From positions 496,001 to 560,000 of the forward strand of contig CM030939.1 of NCBI GenBank assembly GCA_018136815.1: a stretch of 64,000 nucleotides of DNA, in the 5' to 3' direction. Source of the stretch: Isochrysis galbana. Taxonomy: Eukaryota; Haptophyta; Isochrysidales; Isochrysidaceae. The notes under the pieces were generated by a model that saw only the letters and a program-made list of their open reading frames with translations, did no database searches and was not told where the DNA came from. Position 1 is the stretch's first letter. Each line of letters opens with the position of its first letter. The position numbers and the translations under genes were made by a program. Below are positions 22,886 through 32,630 of this stretch, in pieces.

Positions 22886-23965
22886 TCAAAGGATGCTCCT
22901 TGACGGTCCCGACCCTCGCCCCGCAGGATTCGCTCTGGCTCGCGATTGACAAGGAGCTGGAGCACCAGGACGCCATGGCGCTCGACGCTTCTCGCTGGTC
23001 GACAAAAGTTTGTTGGCCGCTAGCGGGACAGGTGCGCTGCCGATCGCGCCCGCTCTGGCGCAGGTCGACCGAGCCCAATGCCTTTGCCGCCCCAAACGGC
23101 AGGTTCCCGGCTCGTCTTTCGACGCTGTTGAACGCGGGCTGGAGACCGGGGACGAAGACGAGGAAGACGAAGAGGTAGGAGAACTGTAGCGGCGGCGGCG
23201 GCGGTTTTTCTTCTTGTCTTTATGAGCCTTTTTAGGTTTCGATGAGGAGCAAGGGAGCGGCGGTGGCGGAGGCAAAACATCCTCGCCGCCAAAATCGGAT
23301 GGAGGTGGAGGCGGGCTGGCTGCCTGGACTGGAGTAGGAGGGAGTCGGCTTCGCTCGATCGCGCTGGTGACCGCAGCGAGTTGCTGAGAGAACTGTGCGG
23401 CCATGGCCTGCATGAGCTCGATATAACGCAGCTCGACGGGGTTGAGCCCCGGTGAAGCCGAAGAGGTTGGCGGCGGGACCGCAGCGGACGGTGGAGAAGG
23501 AGAAGGAGAGAGATGAAGAAGGGAGTCGGGCAGCAGACCCGGGGCCTCTTCACCTCGAGATGGAGGACTTGGCGCGACCGAGGCGACCGAGAGTCGTTCG
23601 AGGGAGGTGAGGTAGGGCTCATAGGCTGCCTCCGAGTCCGATGGCAGGGGTGGCGGTGCCTCGCGGCATGCGCGAGAAGAGGGGAGGAATCCTTCCAGAG
23701 GATTATCCTCACCCTGGAAAGACTCGGGCTTGGGCCCATCTCCAACGGACTCAGGCGGCGAAGGCGGAGATGATGGTGGGGGGACCGCAGAGAGATCAGG
23801 AGGAGAGGAAAGGGAGGGCATCACCTCCCACTGCGAGGGTGGTGGTGGATGTCCGTCCGGAGAGGAGAAAGGGGGCAGGGCAGGCATGATGCCCGACTCT
23901 GCAGAGGTGGGGGAGATCCCCATTGAGACGTCCAGCGCGGGACGCACCGAGTGAGATTCTACACC
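22886..23965 (-). pseudogene. gypsy gag region, older element
   Basis: The minus-strand frame enters from the LTR (24361) and continues as a Pro/Ser-rich gag with VELRYIELMQAMAAQFSQQL and a basic KKAHKDKKKNRRRRR segment. It then stays open into unrelated sequence. It keeps a Pro-rich region (after HPPPP) that the younger element lacks. No pol follows downstream, so the element is truncated here. Confidence 0.55.
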
Positions 23966-24392
23966 TGACGAATTGGGATGGCCCATGGGGCCTGAGGGCA
24001 ATGAGGGAGGGGCAAAGCCGGCGGCAGGCGCAGCGAGGGAGGCCACTTCGGAGGTGCTGACGGGCTGAAGCCCGTCAGCAGAGGAAGGCGGGCAGGCGGG
24101 CCTGAGCGAGGGCGAAGACGGCGGCGAGAGCGACATCGAGCGAGCGGCAAGAGGTGAGGGTGAGTGAGCGGAGGGCTGTGTTGGCAGGGGCTGACGAGGA
24201 GAGGTGAGACTGTAGGGTACGAGTGTTAGACGAGAACGAGAGCGACGAGAGCGAGAACGACGGATGACGATTGACGACAGACGACGGACAAAGAGACTCA
24301 GGAAACACTCCAACTCTCGTCTGACGACTCTCTCACGTAACTCGACTAAAATCAAACCCAAACACTCCGACCAGACGACGACGGACGACGAT
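23966..24392 (-). mobile_element. older gypsy LTR, part 1 (interrupted)
   Basis: Starts with TGACGAATTGGGATGGCCCA and runs to ACGAT, where the younger element is inserted. It continues at 31684-32102, giving an LTR of about 845 bases once the insertion is removed. Confidence 0.85.
24388..24392. repeat. target-site duplication ACGAT, left copy
   Basis: ACGAT immediately precedes the TGACG terminus of the younger element and recurs at 31679-31683 directly after its CGACA terminus. Five bases is the normal Ty3/gypsy duplication length. Confidence 0.85.
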
Positions 24393-25240
24393 TGACGAAT
24401 TGGGATGGCCCTTAGGGCCTGAGGGCAATGAGGAAGGATGCATGCCGGCGGCAGGCGCGGCGGAGGAGACGACTTCAGAGGTGCTGACGGGCTGAAGCCC
24501 GTCAGCAGAGGAAGGCGGGCAGGCGGGCTTGAGCGAGGGCGAGGACGGCGGCGAAAGCGACATGGAACGAGCGGCGAAAGGCGAGGGTGAGTGAGAGGAG
24601 GGCTGTGGTGGCAGGGGCTGGCGAGGCGAGGAGGGATTGTAAGGTCTGAGTGTTACGAGAGCGAGAGCGACGAGAGCGAGAGCGACGACGGATGACGACT
24701 GACGACAGGACGACGGACAACGACACCCAGGAAAACACCCCGACTCTCGCCCCACGACTTTCTCACGTAACTCGACTGAAATCAAACCCAAACACTCCGA
24801 TCAGACAACAACGGACGACGATCAAAGGGCGATCTGTCGGCGATCTTGTCTGGAACGGGAATCGCACCATAACGGAATCGAGGGGCAATCTTGCTACGCA
24901 GGATTCCAAGAGACCTACCAAATAAGACGAAAGGAGTGCGATGTGCCTAAGGGGGAGATGCGAAGAGGTCGCAAATTAAACCTGATTGCCCCCAGAAGCA
25001 GATAAAGAACCGCAGGGGAGATAGCAAATTAAACCTATCTGCGAGGCGCCTGGGAGGAAGAAAGGTGGGGAAACTTCCCTTCTCTTTCGAGAGGAAGAGA
25101 GAGGGCGCTCCACAACCCACGATCCCATGCATCCAAGCGAAGCTTTTGACCGAGAACGAGGACGAGAGAATTATAACGATAAATACCGAACGACGAAGAG
25201 AAGAGCGAAGCCTAACGAGTGTCGATTCGCGAATGCGACA
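24393..25240 (-). repeat. 3' LTR of the young gypsy element
   Basis: TGACGAATTGGG at one end and TCGATTCGCGAATGCGACA at the other. The latter is a near-palindrome around ATTCGCGAAT that recurs at every related LTR end in the window. Confidence 0.9.
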
Positions 25241-25446
25241 CCCCCCTGCTAGGATCGAGCGTCCCGCGAGGAAATGAAGAGAACCTAACGGACATCGGAG
25301 ATCTCCAAGCAAGCCACGAGAAAGGCAGAAGAGCAATCCTGAATGAGACCGAATGAGCCAAGAGCGAAGAGCGAATAAATCCGAAGAGCGAATGAAACAA
25401 TAAATCGAGAAGTTACGAATTACGAACAACGAACAATCGAGGACCG

Positions 25447-25700
25447 ATGAGAACGCGGAACGACAAGAATCGAGAATCGAGAGCGAGAAACGAAGAACGC
25501 GGAACGACGAGAATCGAGAATCGAAGAACGAGAAACGAAGAACGCGGAACGACGAGAATCGAGAATCGAGAGCGAGAAACGAAGAACGCGGAACGACGAG
25601 AATCGAGAATCGAGAATCGAAGAACGAACGACGAAGAACGCGGAACGACGAGAATCGAGAATCGAAGAACGAACGACGAACGGCGAACGACGAACTATAA
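25447..25700. repeat. minisatellite in the gypsy 3' region
   Basis: About five degenerate units of roughly 50 bases built from AACGCGGAACGACGAGAATC and GAGAATCGAAGAACG words. It lies between the 3' LTR and the pol stop, so it belongs to the element's untranslated region. Confidence 0.7.
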
Positions 25701-26218
25701 GAATAGTGCGCGACGATCGAAGAGACAGGAAGTACCACACCCGTCCGGACGATAAGTGTAGAATCGGCGGCCGGCGCGGCAGACCGCAGGACTCAACGCT
25801 GCAACCCATCCTCTTCTCTCTTTTACGAGAGTTTTACCTGGATGTTTGGGCGGTGTGGCGGCACCCAAGTTACAACGCGGCGTCTCCTGTTCTTCGATAT
25901 ATGAGTAGTCGAACGGCCAACGGCGAAAGGCGGCGAGATATCACGACGGGCTCGGCACGTCACGCGCGAGCTAAACGACGAGGTTCGGGGTCTCCTGACA
26001 GAGCGCAGCGAAAGGGGAGGGAGATCCATCCTCCGTGGTCGAAAGGGGGGCGAGCCATACCTCTCTTCCCGCGGGGGGAACTATTCGGCGGCCGCGGGGG
26101 GAAAATTCGGCGACCGCGGGGGGGGAACTGGAAAAGAATTCCCGTACGTTCCCGTACCCCGATCAAACGTAAACGACGGCGTTGAGAGATATCTGAAGGG
26201 GCGTGACAGTCGCGACTG

Positions 26219-29200
26219 TCAGAAGAACGCAGAGGGTGTATCGAGGAGAGAGACGAGGGTGCGATCCGATGGCGACAGGCGTGCGAGAGCCTCGGAGCGA
26301 CAGCGAACGAAGGTAGGCGAGGCAAGGGCAGCGTGCGCAAATGCGTGGGAGCCAAACCACGGGGAACCGCGCGACGACCCCGACGAGTACCACCACTGCC
26401 CGAGGACGAAGACCGCGTGCTGCGGCCGCATCATTGGACCTGCAGGGTTGGCAACAGACGGGCGGGCTGAGACGGGCAACTGGGAGACATGAGCAATGGG
26501 GCCACTGTGCGAGGACGGTGCGAGGCGAGGCGAGCGGCGCGGGGCCTGATGATCCAAGCCGGTGGTCTCGGATCCCACGGGAGCTTCGATCGCGTGCGAC
26601 GTCGGCGGGGCTGAGACGGTCTGAGATTGTGATTCTGCAGCCCGCTTTCTCATCTGAGGCTTACGAAGAGGCGGGAAGGGGTGAGCATCATCATAGGCGG
26701 TGACGAGCGACTCGCAGCGGCGAAGCAATTCGGCTAGCGGCTCCCATGTGGCCGCAGCTTTCGCGTAACCACGCCACTTGACGAGATACTGCCTGGAATC
26801 ACCTCGACCCTTGCGGTCAAGGAGTGAATCCACCAGATACTCATCTGTTTGGACAGGATCTTCATCTGTGAGGGTATAGTAGGGACGGAGGTTAGTCACA
26901 TGCACCTCCTCGGAGAGGAGGCGATTTTCTTGGTCGCGTAGTCGGTAGCGGCCAGCGCCAAGCGCCTCAGCAATGCGGTATGGTCCGCTGTAGTGGTAGA
27001 GGAGCTTGTTGCGGTGTCCTGGAATCTTGCGAACCACCCTATCACCTGGGGCAAATTGGATAGGGGGAGAGTGAGTGCGTAGTGTGTCAGCGAGTGCGTC
27101 GGCTTGAGATTCTAAAGTTGCATCATAAGCCGCGGCCCACGCCGCCTTTAAACGACAATGCATTTTCCAAGCGTACGAGCGAATTTCCTGAGGTAACTCG
27201 GGAGGCGGGCCAGTGTCAGGTGGATCAGAAAGCTGTGCAGGCAGGCGAAGCTCACGGCCATAGAGCAAGGCAGCAGGCGACATGCGGGTAATGCGATTGG
27301 CGGAAGCGCGCATGCTCATTAGAAAGAACGGGAGATGATCGACCCAATGACCGCCGCCTTCATCAGTAGCGCGAGCCATGTTGATCAATGTTTGCTGAGC
27401 TCGTTCGACCAGGCCCACGCTCTCGTGATGATGAGGTGTGCTCGGCCGCAAGTCGGTGCCGGTGCGCTCGAGGATGATCGAGGTGAGTTGACTAGCGAGA
27501 TTGCTGCCGGAGTCCGAGCGAAGTTGCCTTGGTACTCCGTGCCGAGAAACGACGTACGACATGAAGGCGTGAAGAGCGTCGGCACTCGAGGGGTCGCCGT
27601 TGTGAGGGGCCGCCTCGATCCAACGAGTGAGCGAGTCTACGAAAACGAGGAGCTTGTCGAAGCCTCGAGAGCCCTTGATGAAGTCGTGCGTGGGAGCCAT
27701 CGACACGACGTCGCAAAAGACGATGTCGAACGGATAGGCGCCGACCTGCGGTCCCTTCGGATCTGCGAGGTGACGGAAGGGAGGCTTAGCTAAGGTGCAC
27801 TCGTGGCATTGGCGAACGTGCTCACAGACGTCTGCGTTCATGCCAGGCCAAAAATATCGGTCGCGTAAAAGGCGCGCCATTCGGTTGTCGCCGAGGTGGC
27901 ACAGGTGGTCGTGAAAGGCTTCGAGGTAGGCGCGGCGCATCGTCTTCGGCACGTAGAGGCAGAGCTTCTCGCCGTCTCTCGTCGGCACTCGTCGATAGAG
28001 TAGTCCTGATCGCAACAGGCATCGCGAAGATTCGCGACTAAGCCAACGCAAGCGACGGTGATCGAGATCGGGTTTGTGAGGAGACGCGGAGAGGAAGCGA
28101 ATGAGGTCGTGGCAGTCGGGGTCCTCGGCCTGTGCCTCCTTGAGCGCCTCGGCGTTAGGTGTACCGACGTCGAGGTAGGAGAGGTTGATAGAATCCCTGG
28201 TCGTAGAGGACAATCTGGACGACCGTTCGTCAGCTTGCAGACTGGATGCCGTGGTGGTACGAGAACGAGAGGCAACGACGGCTGGCGACTGCCCATCCGA
28301 TGCCGTGGTGGAGCGAGAGCTAGGAACGACGGCGGCTAGCAGCTGCCCACCCCCCTGCTTAGGAGCGGACGTCTCCGACGTCCCATCGTCTGCCGCCACC
28401 AAGCGTGACACGCCATCCGCGTCTTTGTGATTAGCGCCCGGCTTGTGCTCGACGGTGAAGCGATACTCGGACAACTTGAGCGCCCATCGCATCAGGCGCG
28501 ACGCTGGCCCACCCTGGACGGTGTCCTTCATGGTGTGTAACCAACGGAGAGCTTGGTGATCAATGACGAGGCGGAAGTGCCGGCCCCAAAGGTACGGTCG
28601 CCAAGTGCGAATGCTTTCCAAGGCGGCGAGAAGCTCCACTTCGGTGGTGGTCCAATGACGCTCCGCGGCGGTGAGGCGGCGACCGTAATACGCGACGACA
28701 TGCTCGTGCCCGTGGTCGTCAATTTGCGACAGGACTCCGCCGATACCCAGAGTACTGGCCGCGTCCGTTTTGACGATGAACTCTTTGTCGTGACGGGGCG
28801 CAGCCAACACTGGTGCGGACGTGATGAGGTCGATGAGGCGGCGGATCGCTGTCTGACACTCAGGTGACTGAGAGACGGTGGCCACATCGACACCCGTACG
28901 CGTGAGGTCGGTGAGAGGGGCCGCAACGTGCGCGAAGCCCTTGATGAACCGACGGTAGTACGAGCAAAGACCGAGAAACGAGCGGACTTTTTCGAGCGAG
29001 TTGATGTGACGCGGATCGATCGAGCGTACCGCCTCGACTTTCTTGGGGTCCATCTCGAGACCACGACGAGAAACGACGTGCCCGAGGTACTCGCCCTTGA
29101 TAGCGAACAAGATGCACTTGGAGGCCTTGCACGAGAGACCGGCCCAACGGAGACGCTCGAGAACGAGATCGAGACGGTGAAGCATCTGCTCGAATGAGGC

Positions 29201-30079
29201 GTCGACGCGTTCCTCTAGCGTGCTGCCTGTACCTGTCGACCAAATTCCGATGTCGTCCAGGTACGGCATGCAAATCTCCCACGCGAGGCCTTGGAGCACC
29301 GCGTCCATGAGACGACACATGTAGGACGGGCCGGATTGGACGCCGAACGGGAGGTAGTTGAACTCGTACTTCTGGCGGTGGGTACAGAACGCCGTGATGG
29401 GTTTGTCCTCCTCCTTGATAGGCAGACACCAGAAACCGGAGGCGAGATCGAGCAAGCAGAGAAACAAAGAATCTCGAGAGCCTTGGCCTCGAGATAAACG
29501 ATCGATCGCTTCGACGGTGAGCGGTAGAGGGCTGTCCGAGATACGAAGCTTCGAGTTCGTGTCCCGATAGTCGACGCAGAAGCGAACGGATCCATCTTTC
29601 TTACCGACGAGAACAACCCGCGAAGCCCATGGCGAATTGGACTTACGAATGATGCCCGCCGCCTCCATCTCAGCGACGTGCTTGTCGACGATGGCGCGGC
29701 CCTCGTCACCCATCTTGGACGGAGCGTGTCGGTGGGCTGTAGCGCCGGGGAGGAGAGGCAGCTCGACCTCCATCACGTGCGTGTGCCGAGGGTTCTTCGG
29801 GTCGAGGGCGAACGCGTCGACATGCCGTGCCAGCAGGCAGCGTACGCGCTGCTTCTGGGACGGCGACAATTGCTTGTCGGGGTCAATGGTGATAGCGTCG
29901 AGGAGCGCGCGCTGTGCCTCGGTGAGCGAGGACTCGGGGTCGTCTCCATCACCGGCGGCTGTCGACCGCGCTTCGTGCAACTTGTACTCGATGTGAGCTG
30001 ACGCCACCGGCGAGTACGCGGTGACTCCGGATCGATTGAACGACTGAAACGAAAACGCGAACTTCGGGAACGACGGCAT
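26219..30079 (-). CDS. pol: gypsy pol polyprotein: RT, RNase H, integrase, chromodomain
   Basis: A 1286-residue uninterrupted frame starting at ATG (MPSFPKFAF). Reverse transcriptase spans about residues 105-290, with LDLASGFW and catalytic MPYLDDIGIW near 271-275. RNase H is about 430-560 (FIVKTDAAST, ELLAALESIR, VIDHQALRWL). The integrase has an HHCC zinc region (about 720-760), then DIVFCDVV (about 785), RSDSGSN (about 855) and a glutamate in GLVERAQQ (about 886). A chromodomain at about 1076-1126 (EYLVDSLLDRKG, YLVKWRGYAKAAATWEP) likely guides integration to marked chromatin. No aspartic protease motif is visible in this frame. All main catalytic residues are present. Confidence 0.93.
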   Translation of the reverse strand: MPSFPKFAFSFQSFNRSGVTAYSPVASAHIEYKLHEARSTAAGDGDDPESSLTEAQRALLDAITIDPDKQLSPSQKQRVRCLLARHVDAFALDPKNPRHTHVMEVELPLLPGATAHRHAPSKMGDEGRAIVDKHVAEMEAAGIIRKSNSPWASRVVLVGKKDGSVRFCVDYRDTNSKLRISDSPLPLTVEAIDRLSRGQGSRDSLFLCLLDLASGFWCLPIKEEDKPITAFCTHRQKYEFNYLPFGVQSGPSYMCRLMDAVLQGLAWEICMPYLDDIGIWSTGTGSTLEERVDASFEQMLHRLDLVLERLRWAGLSCKASKCILFAIKGEYLGHVVSRRGLEMDPKKVEAVRSIDPRHINSLEKVRSFLGLCSYYRRFIKGFAHVAAPLTDLTRTGVDVATVSQSPECQTAIRRLIDLITSAPVLAAPRHDKEFIVKTDAASTLGIGGVLSQIDDHGHEHVVAYYGRRLTAAERHWTTTEVELLAALESIRTWRPYLWGRHFRLVIDHQALRWLHTMKDTVQGGPASRLMRWALKLSEYRFTVEHKPGANHKDADGVSRLVAADDGTSETSAPKQGGGQLLAAVVPSSRSTTASDGQSPAVVASRSRTTTASSLQADERSSRLSSTTRDSINLSYLDVGTPNAEALKEAQAEDPDCHDLIRFLSASPHKPDLDHRRLRWLSRESSRCLLRSGLLYRRVPTRDGEKLCLYVPKTMRRAYLEAFHDHLCHLGDNRMARLLRDRYFWPGMNADVCEHVRQCHECTLAKPPFRHLADPKGPQVGAYPFDIVFCDVVSMAPTHDFIKGSRGFDKLLVFVDSLTRWIEAAPHNGDPSSADALHAFMSYVVSRHGVPRQLRSDSGSNLASQLTSIILERTGTDLRPSTPHHHESVGLVERAQQTLINMARATDEGGGHWVDHLPFFLMSMRASANRITRMSPAALLYGRELRLPAQLSDPPDTGPPPELPQEIRSYAWKMHCRLKAAWAAAYDATLESQADALADTLRTHSPPIQFAPGDRVVRKIPGHRNKLLYHYSGPYRIAEALGAGRYRLRDQENRLLSEEVHVTNLRPYYTLTDEDPVQTDEYLVDSLLDRKGRGDSRQYLVKWRGYAKAAATWEPLAELLRRCESLVTAYDDAHPFPPLRKPQMRKRAAESQSQTVSAPPTSHAIEAPVGSETTGLDHQAPRRSPRLAPSSHSGPIAHVSQLPVSARPSVANPAGPMMRPQHAVFVLGQWWYSSGSSRGSPWFGSHAFAHAALASPTFVRCRSEALARLSPSDRTLVSLLDTPSAFF

Positions 30080-30302
30080 CGCAACCTAGGGTACCATCCC
30101 CAGATTGGAACGACAACAAGAAGGCTTTGCTCAGCCGTCCGAGGGACGGCGAGCTCGTAGATCGGAGAGGCGAAACATTAGAGGTACGAAGTGAAACGCG
30201 AACGGGAGTGACAGAAGTATCGAGAAGCGAAAGGGGTGGCGGTCCAGGCCGCCGAGGAATCGAGAAGTCAACGAAGCAAATGGCGGCGGCCTCGCCCAAT
30301 CC

Positions 30303-31229
30303 CTAACGGCGGTTGCGGCCAAGGACGACGAGACGACGAAGGTAGGCGCGGTGGGCGTCGGGAATCTCCGGCTCGCCCTCGCAAAGGAAGCGGATGAACG
30401 GTTGACAATAGTACGGCGAATGGGCGCCATCGCCTGTCCCATATCGCCAATTGTCGGGGTGGTCGGGGCGAGCCGTATCGTGATCGGGAGGAGCGGGGCG
30501 GAAGGCGCAATAGGCACAGCCGGTGGCTGTGGTCCATACGCCGCCCTCAGACGTAGGGCGCTGCGTGCGAGGCACCTTCATAGACGCGTCGGTCGGACGG
30601 GCCCTAGCGAATGAAGCAGCTAGATCAGCGTGCCCACAATAGCGTGACATGGGGTCGAAGTCGACCTTAGCATTACGCCACGATTCCAAATCCCATTTGG
30701 CAGGTGGTGGTGGATGACCGTCCGAAGAGGAGAAAGGGGGCAGGGCAGGCATGATGCCCGACTCTGCAGAGGTGGGGGTGACCCCCATTGAGACGTCCAG
30801 CGCGGGACGCACCGGATAGGATTCTACACCTGACGAATTGGGATGGCCCTTAGGGCCTGAGGGCAATGAGGAAGGATGCATGCCGGCGGCAGGCGCGGCG
30901 GAGGAGACGACTTCAGAGGTGCTGACGGGCTGAAGCCCGTCAGCAGAGGAAGGCGGGCAGGCGGGCTTGAGCGAGGGCGAGGACGGCGGCGAAAGCGACA
31001 TGGAACGAGCGGCGAAAGGCGAGGGTGAGTGAGAGGAGGGCTGTGGTGGCAGGGGCTGGCGAGGCGAGGAGGGATTGTAAGGTCTGAGTGTTACGAGAGC
31101 GAGAGCGACGAGAGCGAGAGCGACGACGGATGACGACTGACGACAGGACGACGGACAACGACACCCAGGAAAACACCCCGACTCTCGCCCCACGACTTTC
31201 TCACGTAACTCGACTGAAATCAAACCCAA
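30303..31229 (-). CDS. gag: gypsy gag-like frame starting within the LTR
   Basis: A 308-codon frame that begins in the 5' LTR at a TTG codon, so the true start may be the first internal ATG (MSLSPPSSPS). It crosses the LTR edge at 30831 and ends at 30303. The N-terminal half is Ser/Pro-rich. The C-terminal half holds RYCGHADLAASFARARPTDA and a GCAYCAFRPAPP motif shared with gag-like fragments at 39.7-41.0 and 53.4-53.6 kb. Compared with the older gag at 22886-23965, a long Pro-rich stretch after HPPPP is missing. The 220 bases between this stop and the pol start show no clear protease, which suggests an internal deletion. Confidence 0.6.
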   Translation of the reverse strand: MGLISVELREKVVGRESGCFPGCRCPSSCRQSSSVVALALVALALVTLRPYNPSSPRQPLPPQPSSHSPSPFAARSMSLSPPSSPSLKPACPPSSADGLQPVSTSEVVSSAAPAAGMHPSSLPSGPKGHPNSSGVESYPVRPALDVSMGVTPTSAESGIMPALPPFSSSDGHPPPPAKWDLESWRNAKVDFDPMSRYCGHADLAASFARARPTDASMKVPRTQRPTSEGGVWTTATGCAYCAFRPAPPDHDTARPDHPDNWRYGTGDGAHSPYYCQPFIRFLCEGEPEIPDAHRAYLRRLVVLGRNRR

Positions 31230-31678
31230 ACACTCCGATCAGACAACAACGGACGACGATCAAAGGGCGATCTGTCGGCGATCTTGTCTGGAACGGGAAT
31301 CGCACCATAACGGAATCGAGGGGCAATCTTGCTACGCAGGATTCCAAGAGACCTACCAAATAAGACGAAAGGAGTGCGATGTGCCTAAGGGGGAGATGCG
31401 AAGAGGTCGCAAATTAAACCTGATTGCCCCCAGAAGCAGATAAAGAACCGCAGGGGAGATAGCAAATTAAACCTATCTGCGAGGCGCCTGGGAGGAAGAA
31501 AGGTGGGGAAACTTCCCTTCTCTTTCGAGAGGAAGAGAGAGGGCGCTCCACAACCCACGATCCCATGCATCCAAGCGAAGCTTTTGACCGAGAACGAGGA
31601 CGAGAGAATTATAACGATAAATACCGAACGACGAAGAGAAGAGCGAAGCCTAACGAGTGTCGATTCGCGAATGCGACA
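30831..31678 (-). repeat. 5' LTR of the young gypsy element
   Basis: Offset from the 3' LTR by exactly 6438 bases throughout. The gag frame starts inside it. The sequence just inside (GGTGTAGAATCC on the minus strand) sits where a primer-binding site would be, but I could not match it to a tRNA. Confidence 0.9.
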
Positions 31679-31683
31679 ACGAT

Positions 31684-32102
31684 CAAAAGGCGATCTGTCG
31701 GCGATCCCGTCTGAAAGGGGAATCGCACCATAACGGAAACGAGGGGCAATCCTGCCGCACAGGATTCCAAAAGACCTATCGAATAAGACGAAAGAAGTGC
31801 GACGTGCCTATGGGAGAGATATGATGAGGTCGCAAATTAAACCTGATTGCCCCCAAAAGCAGGTAAAGAAACGCGGGGGAGATAGCAAATTAAACCTATT
31901 CGTGAGGAGCCTAAGAGGAAGAAAGGTGGGGAAACTTCCCTTCTCTTCGAGAGGAAGAAAGAGGGCTCTCCACAGCCCCAGATCCTAGGCGTCCGAGCGA
32001 AGCTTTTGACCGAGAACGAGAGAAAGCAGAGAATTATAACGATAATACCGAACGACGAAGAGGAGAGCGAAGCGTAACGAGTGTCGATTCGCGAATGCGA
32101 CA
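31684..32102 (-). mobile_element. older gypsy LTR, part 2
   Basis: Resumes at CAAAAGGCGATCTGTCGGC after the ACGAT duplication and ends GATTCGCGAATGCGACA. It differs from the young LTR by scattered substitutions and small gaps. It abuts the zinc-knuckle retroelement fragment at 32103. Confidence 0.85.
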
Positions 32103-32400
32103 TAGTCTATCCTTCGCCTTTTGCTTCCCGGTCCTATTCGCGCGTTGGGGGCGTAGTTTGTGATGGCGTCTATGGCATCGAATACTTTTCTCGTCGCGGG
32201 GCACCACGCTAGGTGACATGAGTTTTCCTGGTGGCGTTTGCACAGCCTACATTTTTCCGTCGGGCTATCTTTGTATCTATTCTTGGTTCCTATCCTTCTA
32301 TGAGTGATGTGTTTGAAGTGAGGGTGTTTGTCGGTGTGTTTTAGCAGCGGGAGGGTGTAAAACGGCCGCGAGGGAGAAGTGGAAAGTAGAGACCTCAATA
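32103..32400 (-). pseudogene. non-LTR-like retroelement fragment with zinc knuckle
   Basis: Minus strand: HFKHITHRRIGTKNRYKD, then CRLCKRHQENSCHLAWCPA, then VFDAIDAITNYAPNARIG. This matches the HFKHITHRRVGTYNRF plus CRICG...HLGEC region at 5.3-6.3 kb. The downstream part is cut by the gypsy LTR end at 32102. Sequence from 32400 to 32630 has no recognised feature. Confidence 0.65.
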
Positions 32401-32630
32401 TAAACATACAGAGGTTAAAATGTGCATCTATGATGCACACATCATCCATGATACTACATTCGTGTTCACGATCACCCTGCCCCACACAACCACGGCCACT
32501 TGGCCGCTCCCACCACACAACCGCTACTGACCGTCGCACCAAACATCACACAATCGTTTCTACCTGTTGCTGTCTTACGCTCTCTGCGCCCAGCTGTCGC
32601 TTCAAACTTCCCCACGTCACATTGCCTTGT

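Larger units (their letters stand above)
24393..31678 (-). mobile_element. complete chromodomain Ty3/gypsy LTR retrotransposon, recent insertion
   Basis: It is 7286 bases long with direct 848-base LTRs at 24393-25240 and 30831-31678 that look identical on reading. Each LTR starts TG and ends CA, and the whole is flanked by ACGAT. The order on the minus strand is LTR, gag frame (31229 to 30303), pol (30079 to 26219), 3' untranslated region with a GAATCGAGAATCGAAG minisatellite, LTR. It is nested in the LTR of an older family member. Related pieces at five other places show a family that has been active here repeatedly. Confidence 0.92.

Noticed and set aside
25440..25700. Possible CRISPR-like array
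   Set aside because: Units are contiguous and degenerate with no unique spacers, and the host is eukaryotic; it is a minisatellite in a retrotransposon.
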